Shown: positions 36,899 through 46,335 of the stretch, one piece after another
Numbering within the stretch: position 1 is the first letter of the stretch
Layout: every line of letters starts with the position of its first letter
Source of the DNA: Syntrophotalea acetylenivorans
GTDB lineage: Bacteria; Desulfobacterota; Desulfuromonadia; Desulfuromonadales; Syntrophotaleaceae
Direction of reading: 5' to 3'
NCBI RefSeq assembly: GCF_001887775.1
Contig: NZ_CP015519.1
Coordinates: 3,154,470-3,218,469, forward strand
DNA length: 64,000 nt
Notes under the pieces: generated by a model
Databases searched by the model: none
The model's input: the letters and a program-made list of their open reading frames with translations, nothing else
Told to the model about the DNA's origin: nothing
Made by a program: the position numbers and the translations under genes

Positions 36899-37966
36899 AT
36901 GCTACAGGGGCTATTTGGGATAAAAAAAGATATCGTTGGCATCGATGTCGGGTCCAGTTCCGTTAAGCTTGTGCAGCTTAAGGCTGTCAAGGGCGGTTAT
37001 CAGTTGCTGAATCTTGGTATTGCGCAATTGCCGCCCGAGGCCATTGTCGATAACACGGTTATGGATTCCGTTGCTGTGGTCGATAGTATTCGGAACCTGG
37101 TGGAAAACCAGAAGGTCAAGACAAAAAATGTCGCTGCTTCGGTATCTGGACATTCGGTTATTATTCGTAAAATCACCATGCCGATTATGACCGAGGAGGA
37201 AGTCGAAGCCTCCATTGAGTGGGAAGCCGAGCAGTTTATCCCTTTTGAAATTTCCGAAGTAAATCTTGATTTTCAAATCGTCGGTCCAGATCCAAAGGAT
37301 CCCGCCCAGATGAATGTGATTCTGGTGGCGGCAAAAAAAGACTTTGTCAATGAAGGTTTGACCGTTTTTCACGAATGCGGTTTGAATCCGGTTGTGCTCG
37401 ATATCGACTCTTTCGCCATCGAAAATGCCTTCCAGGCAAATTATGATGTGGAAGAAGGGGAGATTGTTGCATTAATCAATGTCGGTGCAAGCACTATGAA
37501 TGTGAACGTCCTCAAAGAAGGTGTTTCTGTTTTTACCCGGGATTTGCAGACCGGGGGCAACATGTTCAATGAGGAAATTCAGAAGCGCCTTGGGATTAAC
37601 AGCGAGGAGGCCGAGCAGGCCAAACTTGGCGGCGAGGTTGGGGAGATCGATACTGCCGTGTTGGCTGAAGTCATGAGTGAGGCTGCTGATACTCTGGCGC
37701 AAGAAATTCAGCGATCTCTCGATTATTTCTCCGCGACATCGACCGATGACAAGGTAACAAAGCTTTTTATCAGTGGTGGTGTTTCGAAGACCTCCGGCAT
37801 TGACCAAGCCTTTGAGCAGCGACTCGGAGTTCCTGTTGAAATTTTAGATCCCTTCCGTCGCATTGAGGTGAATGAGGACCTTTTTGATCCTGCCTATGTG
37901 CAGGCTGTTGGGCCCCTCTTTGCTGTTGGAGTCGGGCTTGCCATGAGGAGGTTGGGCGACAAATGA
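36899..37966 (+). CDS. pilM: Pilus assembly ATPase-like protein PilM
   Basis: A 355-residue cytoplasmic actin/FtsA-fold protein that binds the N-terminus of PilN. Motifs: IVGIDVGSSSVKLVQLK (phosphate 1), the central ALINVGASTMNVNVLK and KLFISGGVSKTSGIDQAF near the end. The ATG at 36899 is preferred over an in-frame TTG one codon earlier. Stop and pilN start overlap by 4 bases. First gene of pilMNOPQ. Confidence 0.94.
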   Translation: MLQGLFGIKKDIVGIDVGSSSVKLVQLKAVKGGYQLLNLGIAQLPPEAIVDNTVMDSVAVVDSIRNLVENQKVKTKNVAASVSGHSVIIRKITMPIMTEEEVEASIEWEAEQFIPFEISEVNLDFQIVGPDPKDPAQMNVILVAAKKDFVNEGLTVFHECGLNPVVLDIDSFAIENAFQANYDVEEGEIVALINVGASTMNVNVLKEGVSVFTRDLQTGGNMFNEEIQKRLGINSEEAEQAKLGGEVGEIDTAVLAEVMSEAADTLAQEIQRSLDYFSATSTDDKVTKLFISGGVSKTSGIDQAFEQRLGVPVEILDPFRRIEVNEDLFDPAYVQAVGPLFAVGVGLAMRRLGDK

Positions 37967-38523
37967 TTCGTATCAATTTGCTACCCGTCAGAGCTGCTCA
38001 GAAAAAAGCCCGATTGCAGGGCCAGTTGATCGTGCTGGCACTGGTTCTGGCTCTGACCAGTTTAGTATGTGGCGGTCTCTATACCTCTGTTGCGGTCAAG
38101 ATTTCCTCAGAGAAAAAGGAAATTACCGAAATCCAAAAAGAGATCAATCGCTTGAAGAAAACTCTTGGCGAGGTAGCGCATTTCAAGGAATTGCAAAAAG
38201 AGTTTCAAGGCAAACTTGATGTGCTGGCAGCGCTGAAGGAAAAGAAGACCGGGCCGGTGCATCTGCTTGATGAACTGAGTCGAGTGTTGCCTGACAAGTT
38301 GTGGCTCTCCTCCTTCAAAGAGTCCAAAGGGGCGATATCAATCAAGGGGGTCGGCTTGAACGAAGCAACGGTGGCTCGTTTTATGCGCGACTTGGAGACA
38401 TCCCCCTATTATCGCCAGGTTGTATTGAAGGTTACCGAGCAGACCAAGCAAGGCGGGATGAAGTTGCAGAAGTTTGAGGTTTCCTGCCTTGCTGAGACGC
38501 CCACAGAGCCAAAAGCCAAATAG
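37963..38523 (+). CDS. pilN: Inner-membrane alignment protein PilN
   Basis: A 186-residue bitopic protein. The cytoplasmic start MIRINLLPVRAAQKKARLQ carries the INLLP motif that docks in PilM. One membrane span (about 24-46) is followed by a coiled coil (KEITEIQKEINRLKKTLGEVAHF) and a ferredoxin-like periplasmic domain. It pairs with PilO. It overlaps pilM by 4 bases. Confidence 0.93.
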   Translation: MIRINLLPVRAAQKKARLQGQLIVLALVLALTSLVCGGLYTSVAVKISSEKKEITEIQKEINRLKKTLGEVAHFKELQKEFQGKLDVLAALKEKKTGPVHLLDELSRVLPDKLWLSSFKESKGAISIKGVGLNEATVARFMRDLETSPYYRQVVLKVTEQTKQGGMKLQKFEVSCLAETPTEPKAK

Positions 38524-38544
38524 CTATAAAAAGGGTCGATCAAT

Positions 38545-39153
38545 ATGCATCCCAGTATTGAAAAAATTTTCAACTGGCCTCTATATCAGCGGCTGTTGCT
38601 GCTTACAGGAGTTGTGGCGCTTATTTTTGCCGGGTTTGTTTACTTTGTGTATCTCGAGAAGCACAAGGAATATGTCAGGCTCGAACAGCAAAAAAACTCC
38701 CGATTCGCCAAGTTGCAGGAGGATCGGCGTATCGCCAATAACCTGCCCAAGTTTAAAAGTGAATACGAAAGTATGAAGCGCAAGCTGGATCACGCTTTGG
38801 CAGAGTTGCCGAATAAGCAAGAAATACCTACGCTGCTAACGAGTATCGCCTCGCTGGCTAAAGACAATGGTCTTGATGTGTTGCGTTTCAAGCCCGACAA
38901 GGAAGTACCCCAGGGCTTTTATGCCGAGGTGCCGGTCAGTCTCAAGTTGGTCGGTTCGTATCATGAAGTTGCCATGTTCACTTATGACGTGAGCAACATG
39001 GCGCGAATAGTTAATATCAACAATCTCATGATGGACAGCCCCCAAATGAGTGGTGGCAGAAACCTGCTGTCTATTGAGTGTCTGGCAACCACCTTCCGGT
39101 TTATCGAAGGCGGAACCGCACCTAATAAAAATATAAAGAAAAGGAAGAAATGA
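38545..39153 (+). CDS. pilO: Inner-membrane alignment protein PilO
   Basis: A 202-residue bitopic protein with a membrane span at about 15-35 (RLLLLTGVVALIFAGFVYFV), a coiled coil (KEYVRLEQQKNSRFAKLQE) and a periplasmic domain with FYAEVPVSLKLVGSYHEVAMFTYDVSNMARIVNI, the PilO signature. It forms heterodimers with PilN. It overlaps pilP by 4 bases. Confidence 0.93.
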   Translation: MHPSIEKIFNWPLYQRLLLLTGVVALIFAGFVYFVYLEKHKEYVRLEQQKNSRFAKLQEDRRIANNLPKFKSEYESMKRKLDHALAELPNKQEIPTLLTSIASLAKDNGLDVLRFKPDKEVPQGFYAEVPVSLKLVGSYHEVAMFTYDVSNMARIVNINNLMMDSPQMSGGRNLLSIECLATTFRFIEGGTAPNKNIKKRKK

Positions 39154-39680
39154 TGATGCGCATGTCCTTCCTTACGACGTTATTGCTGATTGCCTGTTTG
39201 TCTCTGGCGGGTTGCGGCGAAGAAGCTCCGCAGAAAAAGTTGCCAGAGGCGAAAAAGGTCATGGCGAAAGTTGCAGCCAAGAAGCAGTCTTTGCAGCAAA
39301 AACCAGCTAAGCCTGAGAAGGTTGAGTCCAAATATGTTTATGCACCGGCTGGTCGTCGCGATCCCTTTTTGGCTTTGGTGAAAATCCGCAAGGCTTTTAC
39401 CGAAAACGGAAAGCCTCTGACTCCTCTGCAGAAATTCGACCTTGGCCAGTTTCGACTGATTGGAGTAATCATCGGCCGCAATGAGCCGATGGCCATGGTG
39501 ATGGCCCCGGGCGGCAAAGCTTATGTATTAAAGCGGGGGATAAAAATCGGCACGAATGCTGGTCAGGTTACAGATATCCGGGAAGATGCAGTTGTTGTAG
39601 AGGAACGGTTCTATAATTTTGCAGGCGAGTACCGTACGAGTGTTCAGGAGATTCAACTTCCTAAGCGGCAAGGAGTATAG
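39150..39680 (+). CDS. pilP: Pilus assembly lipoprotein PilP
   Basis: A 176-residue lipoprotein with lipobox LSLAGC at residues 17-22. A lysine-rich linker leads to the PilP domain (YAPAGRRDPFLAL, FDLGQFRLIGVIIGRNEPMAMVMAPGGKAYVLKRGIKIG). PilP bridges the PilN/PilO dimer and the secretin PilQ. It ends 4 bases before the pilQ start. Confidence 0.93.
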   Translation: MMMRMSFLTTLLLIACLSLAGCGEEAPQKKLPEAKKVMAKVAAKKQSLQQKPAKPEKVESKYVYAPAGRRDPFLALVKIRKAFTENGKPLTPLQKFDLGQFRLIGVIIGRNEPMAMVMAPGGKAYVLKRGIKIGTNAGQVTDIREDAVVVEERFYNFAGEYRTSVQEIQLPKRQGV

Positions 39681-39684
39681 TGAG

Positions 39685-41880
39685 ATGCGTCATATGTCAT
39701 GGAGTCCGATGGGCGCGCGATTGGCCAGCGGTTTAAGTCTGCTTTGCCTGATAGTGACGGCAATCATGTTCTTTCAGGTCCATGGGGCTCAAGCCGAGCC
39801 GCCATTGGATGAATTGACCATGCCAGCAACGCAGGTCAAGTCTGTCGATATTTTAGATGGCCAGGTGTTGTTGATGACTGATGGAAGTATCGGTAAATAT
39901 CGTCACTTCAGCCTCGGAGCACCGCCGCGACTGGTTGTCGATCTTTACGACATCGAGCCGGGGAGTGCAGAAAAGGCCTATTCTTTGAGTGGTGCTTTTA
40001 AAGGGTTGCGAGTAGGCAGGTACCCAACCAAATCCCGTTTTGTGTTTGATGCCACAGGTGAGAAATTGCCTGAGTATAGTGTGTCCTCGACCGGCCAGGC
40101 GGTTCAGGTTGTTTGGGACCAAAAGCCCATTGTGGGTGAAAATACCCCACCTTCTCAAGAGGGTGTCCAGGTGACCATTGAGGCTATCGATTTTATAGCC
40201 GAAGGCGGTCAGTCGGTTTTGACTCTGCAACTTTCCAACCCAGCCACACTTGTCGACCCGGTTATTGATGGGGACATTGTACGGTTCGGGGTTGAAAATG
40301 CCGCCATAAATCGGTCCCTGAGGCGTGTTGTCGATCCGTCGAGCTTTCCCAGCGCCATTCGTTTGGTCACCCCCTATACCGTATTTGCTAATGGTATTCA
40401 GGATGTACGTTTTGCTGTCGAATTAAAAGGTCCCGTTTCCTATCGACTGGAAAAACAGGGTTCCCTTGTTAAATTTATCGTTGATGATGGTCCCTTTGCT
40501 GAAATCCAACCAGCCTCCGTCGTTACTAAAAAAGTTCCAGTGGCTATGACTACTACCGGACCCGAGCTGTCTATGGAAAATCAATCCAAAGCAGATGGTA
40601 CCGTTGGCGTGACAGATGGAAAAACTTCCTTTGCGCCGGTTGCAGGAACCTTTGTTCCAACAGGGGAAAGCCAGGCAGTAGCTTTTACCGGTCAGAAGAT
40701 CTCTCTTGTTTTTGATGATGCTGAAATTCGTAACATTTTACAATTGATTGCTGAAGTCAGCGATCTCAATATCATTGCCAGCGATGATGTGAAAGGAACC
40801 ATCACCCTGCGGCTGGTGGATGTGCCTTGGGACCAGGCTCTGAAGTTGATCATGGATATTAAAGAGCTGGGGATGCTGCGTGAAGGCAATATCGCGCGCA
40901 TTATGCCTAAGGATCAAATTCGCAAGATGCAGCAAGAGCAATTTGTGGCAAGTCGCGCTTTAGAGAAAATGGAAGACCTGGTCAGTGAGGTGATCGCTAT
41001 TAATTATACCGATGTTGAATCGGTCGCTTCCAAGAGCAAGACGCGACTTACTGAACGGGGCAGTATTATAGAAGATGTTCGGGATAAAAAACTTATTGTT
41101 ACTGATGTTCCCTCTGCTGTAGCCAGTATTAAAAAGCTGGCTGCTCTTCTCGATACACCAGAACGGCAGGTTTTGATCGAAGCCCGTATTGTTGAGGCTG
41201 AGTCGACTTTCTCTCGTGAGTTGGGAGTGAACTGGGGTGTGAGCTACGATGACGACCCAACGGGAACCGCTGGTGTAGCCGGTACCACTGGTCTTGGTGG
41301 TGATTTTGCTCTCTTTCCGGCAAACGTTGCGGCTGGCGCTTCCTCCGGTTTTGCTTCCGATTTCACTTTCGGTCGGGTCGGCCTTGATAAGCTTGTACTC
41401 GATTTGCGCCTTGCCGCTGTGGAAAAAGCTAACTTGGGACGTATCATTTCCTCGCCAAGGATTACTACCCTGAATGGTGAGGAAGGCGAAATTCGCCAAG
41501 GGCGAGAAATTCCCTATACAACTGTAAGTGAGGATGGGACTAAGACCGAATTCAAAAAGGCCGAATTGAGCCTAAAGGTGACCCCGGAAATCAATGCAGA
41601 CGGGTCTATTTTTCTGGAAATTGAGGCCAAAAATGATGCCCCCCTGTTGGAAAATGGGGTGCTTGCCATTTCGACCAAGCAAGCTGAAACTAGGGCCTTG
41701 GTTCAGGATGGTGAAACCACCGTCATTGGAGGTATTTTTATAGAAGACACGCAGGCCAGTGACAGTGGTGTTCCCTGGCTCCAGCACATTCCCATTCTTG
41801 GCAACCTTTTTAAAAGTCAGTTGGATAGCACAGATCGCCGCGAACTGTTGATCTTCATCACGCCGCGTATTTTGGACTAG
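39685..41880 (+). CDS. pilQ: Outer-membrane secretin PilQ
   Basis: A 731-residue secretin through which the pilus leaves the cell. A signal peptide (about 1-36, ending HGAQA) is followed by two AMIN peptidoglycan-binding domains (about 50-150 and 175-290). Then come an STN/N0 domain (ISLVFDDAEIRNILQLIAEVSDLNIIASDDVKG), an N1 domain and the secretin core (RQVLIEARIVEAESTFSRELGVNWG, GRIISSPRITTLNGEEG, VPWLQHIPILGNLFKS, ELLIFITPRIL). The ATG at 39685 follows AAGGAG. A terminator closes the operon. Confidence 0.95.
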   Translation: MRHMSWSPMGARLASGLSLLCLIVTAIMFFQVHGAQAEPPLDELTMPATQVKSVDILDGQVLLMTDGSIGKYRHFSLGAPPRLVVDLYDIEPGSAEKAYSLSGAFKGLRVGRYPTKSRFVFDATGEKLPEYSVSSTGQAVQVVWDQKPIVGENTPPSQEGVQVTIEAIDFIAEGGQSVLTLQLSNPATLVDPVIDGDIVRFGVENAAINRSLRRVVDPSSFPSAIRLVTPYTVFANGIQDVRFAVELKGPVSYRLEKQGSLVKFIVDDGPFAEIQPASVVTKKVPVAMTTTGPELSMENQSKADGTVGVTDGKTSFAPVAGTFVPTGESQAVAFTGQKISLVFDDAEIRNILQLIAEVSDLNIIASDDVKGTITLRLVDVPWDQALKLIMDIKELGMLREGNIARIMPKDQIRKMQQEQFVASRALEKMEDLVSEVIAINYTDVESVASKSKTRLTERGSIIEDVRDKKLIVTDVPSAVASIKKLAALLDTPERQVLIEARIVEAESTFSRELGVNWGVSYDDDPTGTAGVAGTTGLGGDFALFPANVAAGASSGFASDFTFGRVGLDKLVLDLRLAAVEKANLGRIISSPRITTLNGEEGEIRQGREIPYTTVSEDGTKTEFKKAELSLKVTPEINADGSIFLEIEAKNDAPLLENGVLAISTKQAETRALVQDGETTVIGGIFIEDTQASDSGVPWLQHIPILGNLFKSQLDSTDRRELLIFITPRILD

Positions 41881-41920
41881 CAAAACAGCTTCAACTCATC
41901 TATTATTTCTGAAGTATTCA

Positions 41921-41950
41921 AAAGGACAGGTGCCCACCTGTCCTTTTTTT
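41921..41950 (+). terminator. Terminator of pilMNOPQ
   Basis: An 11-bp stem (aaggacaggtg/cacctgtcctt) with a 2-base centre is followed by T7. Confidence 0.88.
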
Positions 41951-41982
41951 CAAGTTATTACGGTGAAAGGCAGAACAGACTC

Positions 41983-43143
41983 ATGGAATTGCGTTATCTG
42001 ACGGCGGGGGAATCCCATGGGCCGGGTTTGACAGCTATTGTTGAAGGGTTGCCGGCCAATCTTGAATTAAGTACTGATGACATTAATCGGTGTTTGGCAA
42101 GACGGCAGGAAGGCTATGGCCGTGGTGGCCGTATGAAGATTGAACGGGACCAGGTGGTATTTATGTCCGGCGTGCGATGGGGCAAGACTCTCGGCTCGCC
42201 GATTACCCTCTCGATCCAGAACCGGGACTGGGAAAATTGGCAAAAAGCCATGTCCTCCCAGGCAGAAGATCGTCAACAGGGTATTGCCATAACCCATCCG
42301 CGGCCGGGGCATGCCGACCTCAGTGGTGTGATCAAATACCGGCAGGACGATGCCAGGAATATTCTTGAACGATCCAGTGCCAGAGAGACTGCTGCTCGTG
42401 TTGCTGTTGGTGCCCTGTGTGCAACCTTTTTGCGTTCTTTAGGGATTGAAGTGCTTGGGTATGTGACCGAGATCGGGGGTGTTTGTGCCGAAGCCCAAAT
42501 TGACGATTACCGCGAGCGTTTCGAACGCAGCGAGGTCTCTCCCTGTCGCACTTATTGCGCAACCGCCGAACAGGCCATGATTGATGCCATTGATAAGGCA
42601 AAGGCTGCCGGTGACTCCCTGGGCGGGGTTGTTGAAGTAGCGGTGCTGGGTCTGCCTGTAGGACTGGGGTCCCATGTTCATTGGGATAAGCGCCTCGATG
42701 GACGTTTGGCAGGAGCGTTGATGAGTATTCAGGCTTTCAAGGGGGTTGAAGTAGGTCTTGGTTTTGAGGCCGCGCGTCGCCCCGGTAGCCAGGTTCATGA
42801 TGAGATTGTCCAGCAGGGAGAACAGATTCGTCGGCGGACCAACCGTGCAGGAGGGCTTGAGGGAGGCATGACAAATGGAGAACCTCTGGTGGTCCGTGGA
42901 GCAATGAAGCCGATCCCAACCCTTTATCAGCCTTTACAGACCATCGACCTTCATACCAAGGAGCCTTTTGAGGCTGTGGTTGAAAGATCAGATGTGTGTG
43001 CCGTGCCGGCAGCTGCCATAGTGGCCGAAGCTGTAGTGGCCATTGAAGTAGCCTCTGCGATGCTGCAAAAGTTCGGTGGGGATGCCATGGAAGAGATCCG
43101 ACAAAATTTGAATGCTTATCAACAATATGTGCAAAACTTCTGA
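41983..43143 (+). CDS. aroC: Chorismate synthase
   Basis: A 386-residue FMN-dependent enzyme that makes chorismate from EPSP. Signatures: [16 protein letters not shown] near the start, [42 protein letters not shown], and [24 protein letters not shown]. Full length. First gene of aroC-aroK-aroB; its end overlaps aroK. Confidence 0.96.
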   Translation: MELRYLTAGESHGPGLTAIVEGLPANLELSTDDINRCLARRQEGYGRGGRMKIERDQVVFMSGVRWGKTLGSPITLSIQNRDWENWQKAMSSQAEDRQQGIAITHPRPGHADLSGVIKYRQDDARNILERSSARETAARVAVGALCATFLRSLGIEVLGYVTEIGGVCAEAQIDDYRERFERSEVSPCRTYCATAEQAMIDAIDKAKAAGDSLGGVVEVAVLGLPVGLGSHVHWDKRLDGRLAGALMSIQAFKGVEVGLGFEAARRPGSQVHDEIVQQGEQIRRRTNRAGGLEGGMTNGEPLVVRGAMKPIPTLYQPLQTIDLHTKEPFEAVVERSDVCAVPAAAIVAEAVVAIEVASAMLQKFGGDAMEEIRQNLNAYQQYVQNF

Positions 43144-43645
43144 GAAAACCCTTGTGCTGGTGGGCTTTATGGGGGCTGGCAAGAGCACTATCGCTCGTGT
43201 CCTGGCAAAATTGTCAGGAAGGCCGCTGGTCGATCTTGATGCCTTGATCGTGCAACAGCAGGGCTGCACCATTCCAACCATTTTTGCCGATCAGGGTGAG
43301 GATTCTTTCCGCCGCTACGAAACAGAAGCGCTGCGTTCCCTGAATGAGACTACCCCGATTGTTCTTGCGACGGGTGGGGGAATCGTTGGTCGCCAGGAAA
43401 ACTGGCAACTTATGCGGCGTCTTGGACTAGTAATCTACCTTCGGGCCAGCTGGGAAACCCTTCGCGCGCGGCTTGTCGGTTCGAGTGACCGCCCGTTGGC
43501 GAGCTCCGATCGGTCCGAAGCCGATATTGTGAATCTCTTGCAACAGCGCGTTCCCCTCTATGAACAGGCCGATCTCATCATCGATACGGATGGCCGAGAG
43601 GTTGAGGATGTGGTCCACGAAATTATGACGAGAGTGAAAGATTGA
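43127..43645 (+). CDS. aroK: Shikimate kinase
   Basis: A 172-residue kinase that phosphorylates shikimate with ATP. It has P-loop GFMGAGKST, substrate-binding PLVDLDALI and [14 protein letters not shown], and a lid with SDRPLA. The ATG at 43127 gives the usual short lead before the first strand; an in-frame ATG at 43112 is possible. Both lie inside the end of aroC, so translation is probably coupled. The stop overlaps the aroB start by one base. Confidence 0.93.
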   Translation: MCKTSEKTLVLVGFMGAGKSTIARVLAKLSGRPLVDLDALIVQQQGCTIPTIFADQGEDSFRRYETEALRSLNETTPIVLATGGGIVGRQENWQLMRRLGLVIYLRASWETLRARLVGSSDRPLASSDRSEADIVNLLQQRVPLYEQADLIIDTDGREVEDVVHEIMTRVKD

Positions 43646-44751
43646 TGGCGAGCATGTTAGAACGTTTGGTGGTTGGATTGGGAGATCGGGCTTATCCTAT
43701 TTGGATCGGTCACGGTATTCTCGATCGCCTGGGTGAAGCTCTGCAAGCAGTGGAATTCCCAAAAAAATTGGCAATCGTCACCAACTCGGCCATCGCCGAT
43801 CACTACGGCGAGCTTGTGCAGCAAGCACTTGTGGATAGTGGTTTTGCTGTATCAATCATCATTCTTCCCGATGGCGAAGAACACAAAAATTTCATTACTC
43901 TGCAAAAAATATTTGACCAGCTTATCGAACAGGGTTTCGATCGCTCTTCCGGGTTGCTGGCTCTGGGGGGCGGGGTAATCGGTGATATGGTTGGTTTTGC
44001 CGCCGCGATTTTTCTGCGGGGTATCGCTTTTGCCCAAGTGCCGACTACTCTGCTGGCTCAGGTTGACAGTTCGGTTGGCGGTAAGACAGCGGTCAATCAT
44101 CCCCTCGGCAAGAACCTTATCGGTGCCTTTTATCAGCCACGCCACGTGCATATCGACGTAGCTACCCTGGCAACTCTGCCCAACAGGGAGTTTGCTGCAG
44201 GAATGGCCGAAGTCGTCAAATATGGTGTCATCTGCGATCGGGAATTTTTTAATGTTTTGTCTGAACAACGGGAAGCGTTGTGTCAACAGGACCCCGAAGC
44301 GCTGATTCGTGTGGTAAAGAAATCTTGCCAAATTAAGGCAAATGTTGTAGAAATTGACGAAAAAGAGAGCTCTTTCAGGGCAATTCTTAACTTTGGCCAC
44401 ACTTTTGGCCATGCGGTTGAAGCTTTGGCGGGATATGGAGCCTACCGGCATGGAGAGGCTGTCGCAATCGGAATGGTTGTCGCTGCTGAAATCTCCAGAC
44501 GACTCGATCTTTGCAGCCAACAGGATGTGTCCGCCATCAGAGAGTTGCTGATTTCTTTCGGTTTACCCGTCGATCCCCCCACCTATTCCGTTGCTGATTA
44601 TATCCAGGCGATGCAACGGGACAAAAAGGTCTCAGAGGGGATCCTGCGTTTAGTACTCAATCGTGGGATAGGCGATTGTCTTATCCAGGAAGTACCCGGA
44701 CTCGACGCTCTGCTGACTGATACGCTGAAGGCTGGCATATCCCGAGGATGA
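43645..44751 (+). CDS. aroB: 3-Dehydroquinate synthase
   Basis: A 368-residue NAD- and metal-dependent enzyme that cyclises DAHP to 3-dehydroquinate. Motifs: PDGEEHKNF, ALGGGVIGDMVGFAAAIFLRGI, VPTTLLAQVDSSVGGKTAVNH, GMAEVVKYG and a metal histidine in NFGHTFGHAVEA with HGEAVAIGM. The ATG at 43645 overlaps the aroK stop; a TTG one codon earlier is less likely. Followed after 4 bases by the TPR gene. Confidence 0.95.
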   Translation: MASMLERLVVGLGDRAYPIWIGHGILDRLGEALQAVEFPKKLAIVTNSAIADHYGELVQQALVDSGFAVSIIILPDGEEHKNFITLQKIFDQLIEQGFDRSSGLLALGGGVIGDMVGFAAAIFLRGIAFAQVPTTLLAQVDSSVGGKTAVNHPLGKNLIGAFYQPRHVHIDVATLATLPNREFAAGMAEVVKYGVICDREFFNVLSEQREALCQQDPEALIRVVKKSCQIKANVVEIDEKESSFRAILNFGHTFGHAVEALAGYGAYRHGEAVAIGMVVAAEISRRLDLCSQQDVSAIRELLISFGLPVDPPTYSVADYIQAMQRDKKVSEGILRLVLNRGIGDCLIQEVPGLDALLTDTLKAGISRG

Positions 44752-44755
44752 TGCT

Positions 44756-45550
44756 ATGGCAAACAATTCCGATGCTGCTCTGCAAGCCAAAATCGCCGGT
44801 TATGTTGATATTCTGGCGAAAGATCCCCATTCAACAGTTTTTGTATCGCTCAGCGATGCTTACCGTCAGTTAGGCAGGTTGGACGAGGCACTAGATATCG
44901 CTCGTAAGGGGATGCAGGGGCTTCCCTGGTTCAGCCCCGGGCATGTGGTGCTTGGTCAGATATTGATGGCTCGCGGGGAAACCGGAGAGGCGCTCGGTTG
45001 TTTTAACAAGGCCTTGACCCTGGACGGAGAAAGTATAGCTGCCTTTAAGGGGTTGGCTGCTATCTATAGTCAAAAGGGGCAGACCGATATAGCTCGCCAG
45101 GTTTTAGAGAGGGCCGAACAAATCCATCCGGGAAACAGCTCGATTCAGCACATGTTGAACCGGCTATCCGATGTAGCGACGCCTGAGCCTGATCTGGAGC
45201 CTGAGCCGAAGACCGTTGTTCCCAAGGCCGAAGATATTCAACCCGCCGACGCCCCCATTGCTACTACCACGATTGCGGAACTTTTTGTCAAACAGGGTTT
45301 ATTGTCTCAGGCTTGTCAAGTTTACCGGGATATTCTTCAGGCCAATCCGGATAACGCCGAAGTTCGGATCAAACTAATAGAATTGGAAGGTCGTTTATCT
45401 GCTGATTCTCAGGTTGAGGCGGTTGTTGAACAGGAGCCCCTCGCCGTAACTACCGCCGAAGCAGAACCGCTGGCCACTTTGCAGCGTTGGTTGACTGCTG
45501 TACGCCTACGGAGGGAACATGTTCAAAAAGATTCTGCAGGACATCGTTGA
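44756..45550 (+). CDS. Tetratricopeptide repeat protein
   Basis: A 264-residue soluble protein with about three TPR units at residues 25-130 (VFVSLSDAYRQLGRLDEALDIARKGMQ, PGHVVLGQILMARGETGEALGCFNKAL, AFKGLAAIYSQKGQTDIARQVLERAEQ). An acidic proline linker and a fourth unit (IAELFVKQGLLSQACQVYRDILQANPDN) follow. No signal peptide is seen, so it is a cytoplasmic scaffold. It lies between aroB and aroQ and overlaps the roadblock gene by 32 bases. The pair may form a small regulatory module that has settled in the aro operon. The function is unknown. Confidence 0.82.
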   Translation: MANNSDAALQAKIAGYVDILAKDPHSTVFVSLSDAYRQLGRLDEALDIARKGMQGLPWFSPGHVVLGQILMARGETGEALGCFNKALTLDGESIAAFKGLAAIYSQKGQTDIARQVLERAEQIHPGNSSIQHMLNRLSDVATPEPDLEPEPKTVVPKAEDIQPADAPIATTTIAELFVKQGLLSQACQVYRDILQANPDNAEVRIKLIELEGRLSADSQVEAVVEQEPLAVTTAEAEPLATLQRWLTAVRLRREHVQKDSAGHR

Positions 45551-45875
45551 AGAATCCGATGGCTATAGCGCCGTGCTGATGGGCTATGACGGTCTGGCGG
45601 TGGAGCAGTATGATCAGCCCTGTGAGGCCGGAGACCTCAACCCCTTTGCCGTTGAGTATGCCCATGTCCTGAAAGAGATGAAGGACACCCTGGCTATTCT
45701 TAATTCCGGCGAGATTGAGGAAGTTACCGTACGTACAGAGCGTTTCCAGGTGATTATTCGGGCGTTGAGTGAGGATTACTTTGTCATCCTGACCATGGCT
45801 TGTAACGGAAACTACGGAAAAGGGCGTTACCTTTTATCCCGGGAACAGTTTCGTCTGCTGGAGGAATTGCAATGA
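45519..45875 (+). CDS. Roadblock/LC7 domain protein (MglB-like fold)
   Basis: A 118-residue protein: [31 protein letters not shown], then [26 protein letters not shown], matching the roadblock/LC7 fold. In bacteria such proteins often regulate small Ras-like GTPases (for example MglB with MglA in pilus polarity). No GTPase is in the window. It is translationally coupled to the TPR gene before it and overlaps aroQ by 4 bases. A link to the pilus system is only an idea from genomic closeness. Confidence 0.75.
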   Translation: MFKKILQDIVEESDGYSAVLMGYDGLAVEQYDQPCEAGDLNPFAVEYAHVLKEMKDTLAILNSGEIEEVTVRTERFQVIIRALSEDYFVILTMACNGNYGKGRYLLSREQFRLLEELQ

Positions 45876-46324
45876 AAGGTGCGGGTTCCATGATCCTGGT
45901 TTTGCACGGTCCCAACCTTAATTTGCTAGGAACCCGTGAACCCGAGATCTATGGTAGCGACACTTTGCAGGATGTCGACAACAGCCTGAACGTGCTGGCT
46001 GGAGAGTTGGGAGTCGAGTTAGATACCTTCCAATCGAATCACGAAGGCGAGCTTATCGACCGGATTCATGCCGCTCGTGAGCAGGGTGTTAGAGGTATTC
46101 TCATCAATCCCGGAGGCCTGACTCATACCAGTGTCGCCCTTCGGGATGCACTGGCGGGAGTAGCCATCCCTGCGGTGGAGGTCCACCTGTCCAACGTTCA
46201 TGCACGGGAAACCTTTCGACAACACTCTTATATCAGCCCTGTGGCAGTTGGCCAGATCTGTGGTTTTGGAGTAGCCAGTTACCAGTTGGCTTTGCGTGGT
46301 TTGGTGATGCACCTGGCCCGGTGA
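45872..46324 (+). CDS. aroQ: Type II 3-dehydroquinate dehydratase
   Basis: A 150-residue enzyme that dehydrates 3-dehydroquinate to 3-dehydroshikimate. Motifs: [20 protein letters not shown] (with the catalytic Tyr), [46 protein letters not shown] and [16 protein letters not shown]. The ATG at 45872 overlaps the previous stop; MILVLHG at 45890 is an alternative with AAAGG upstream. Confidence 0.94.
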   Translation: MKGAGSMILVLHGPNLNLLGTREPEIYGSDTLQDVDNSLNVLAGELGVELDTFQSNHEGELIDRIHAAREQGVRGILINPGGLTHTSVALRDALAGVAIPAVEVHLSNVHARETFRQHSYISPVAVGQICGFGVASYQLALRGLVMHLAR

Positions 46325-46335
46325 CGACGGCTTAA

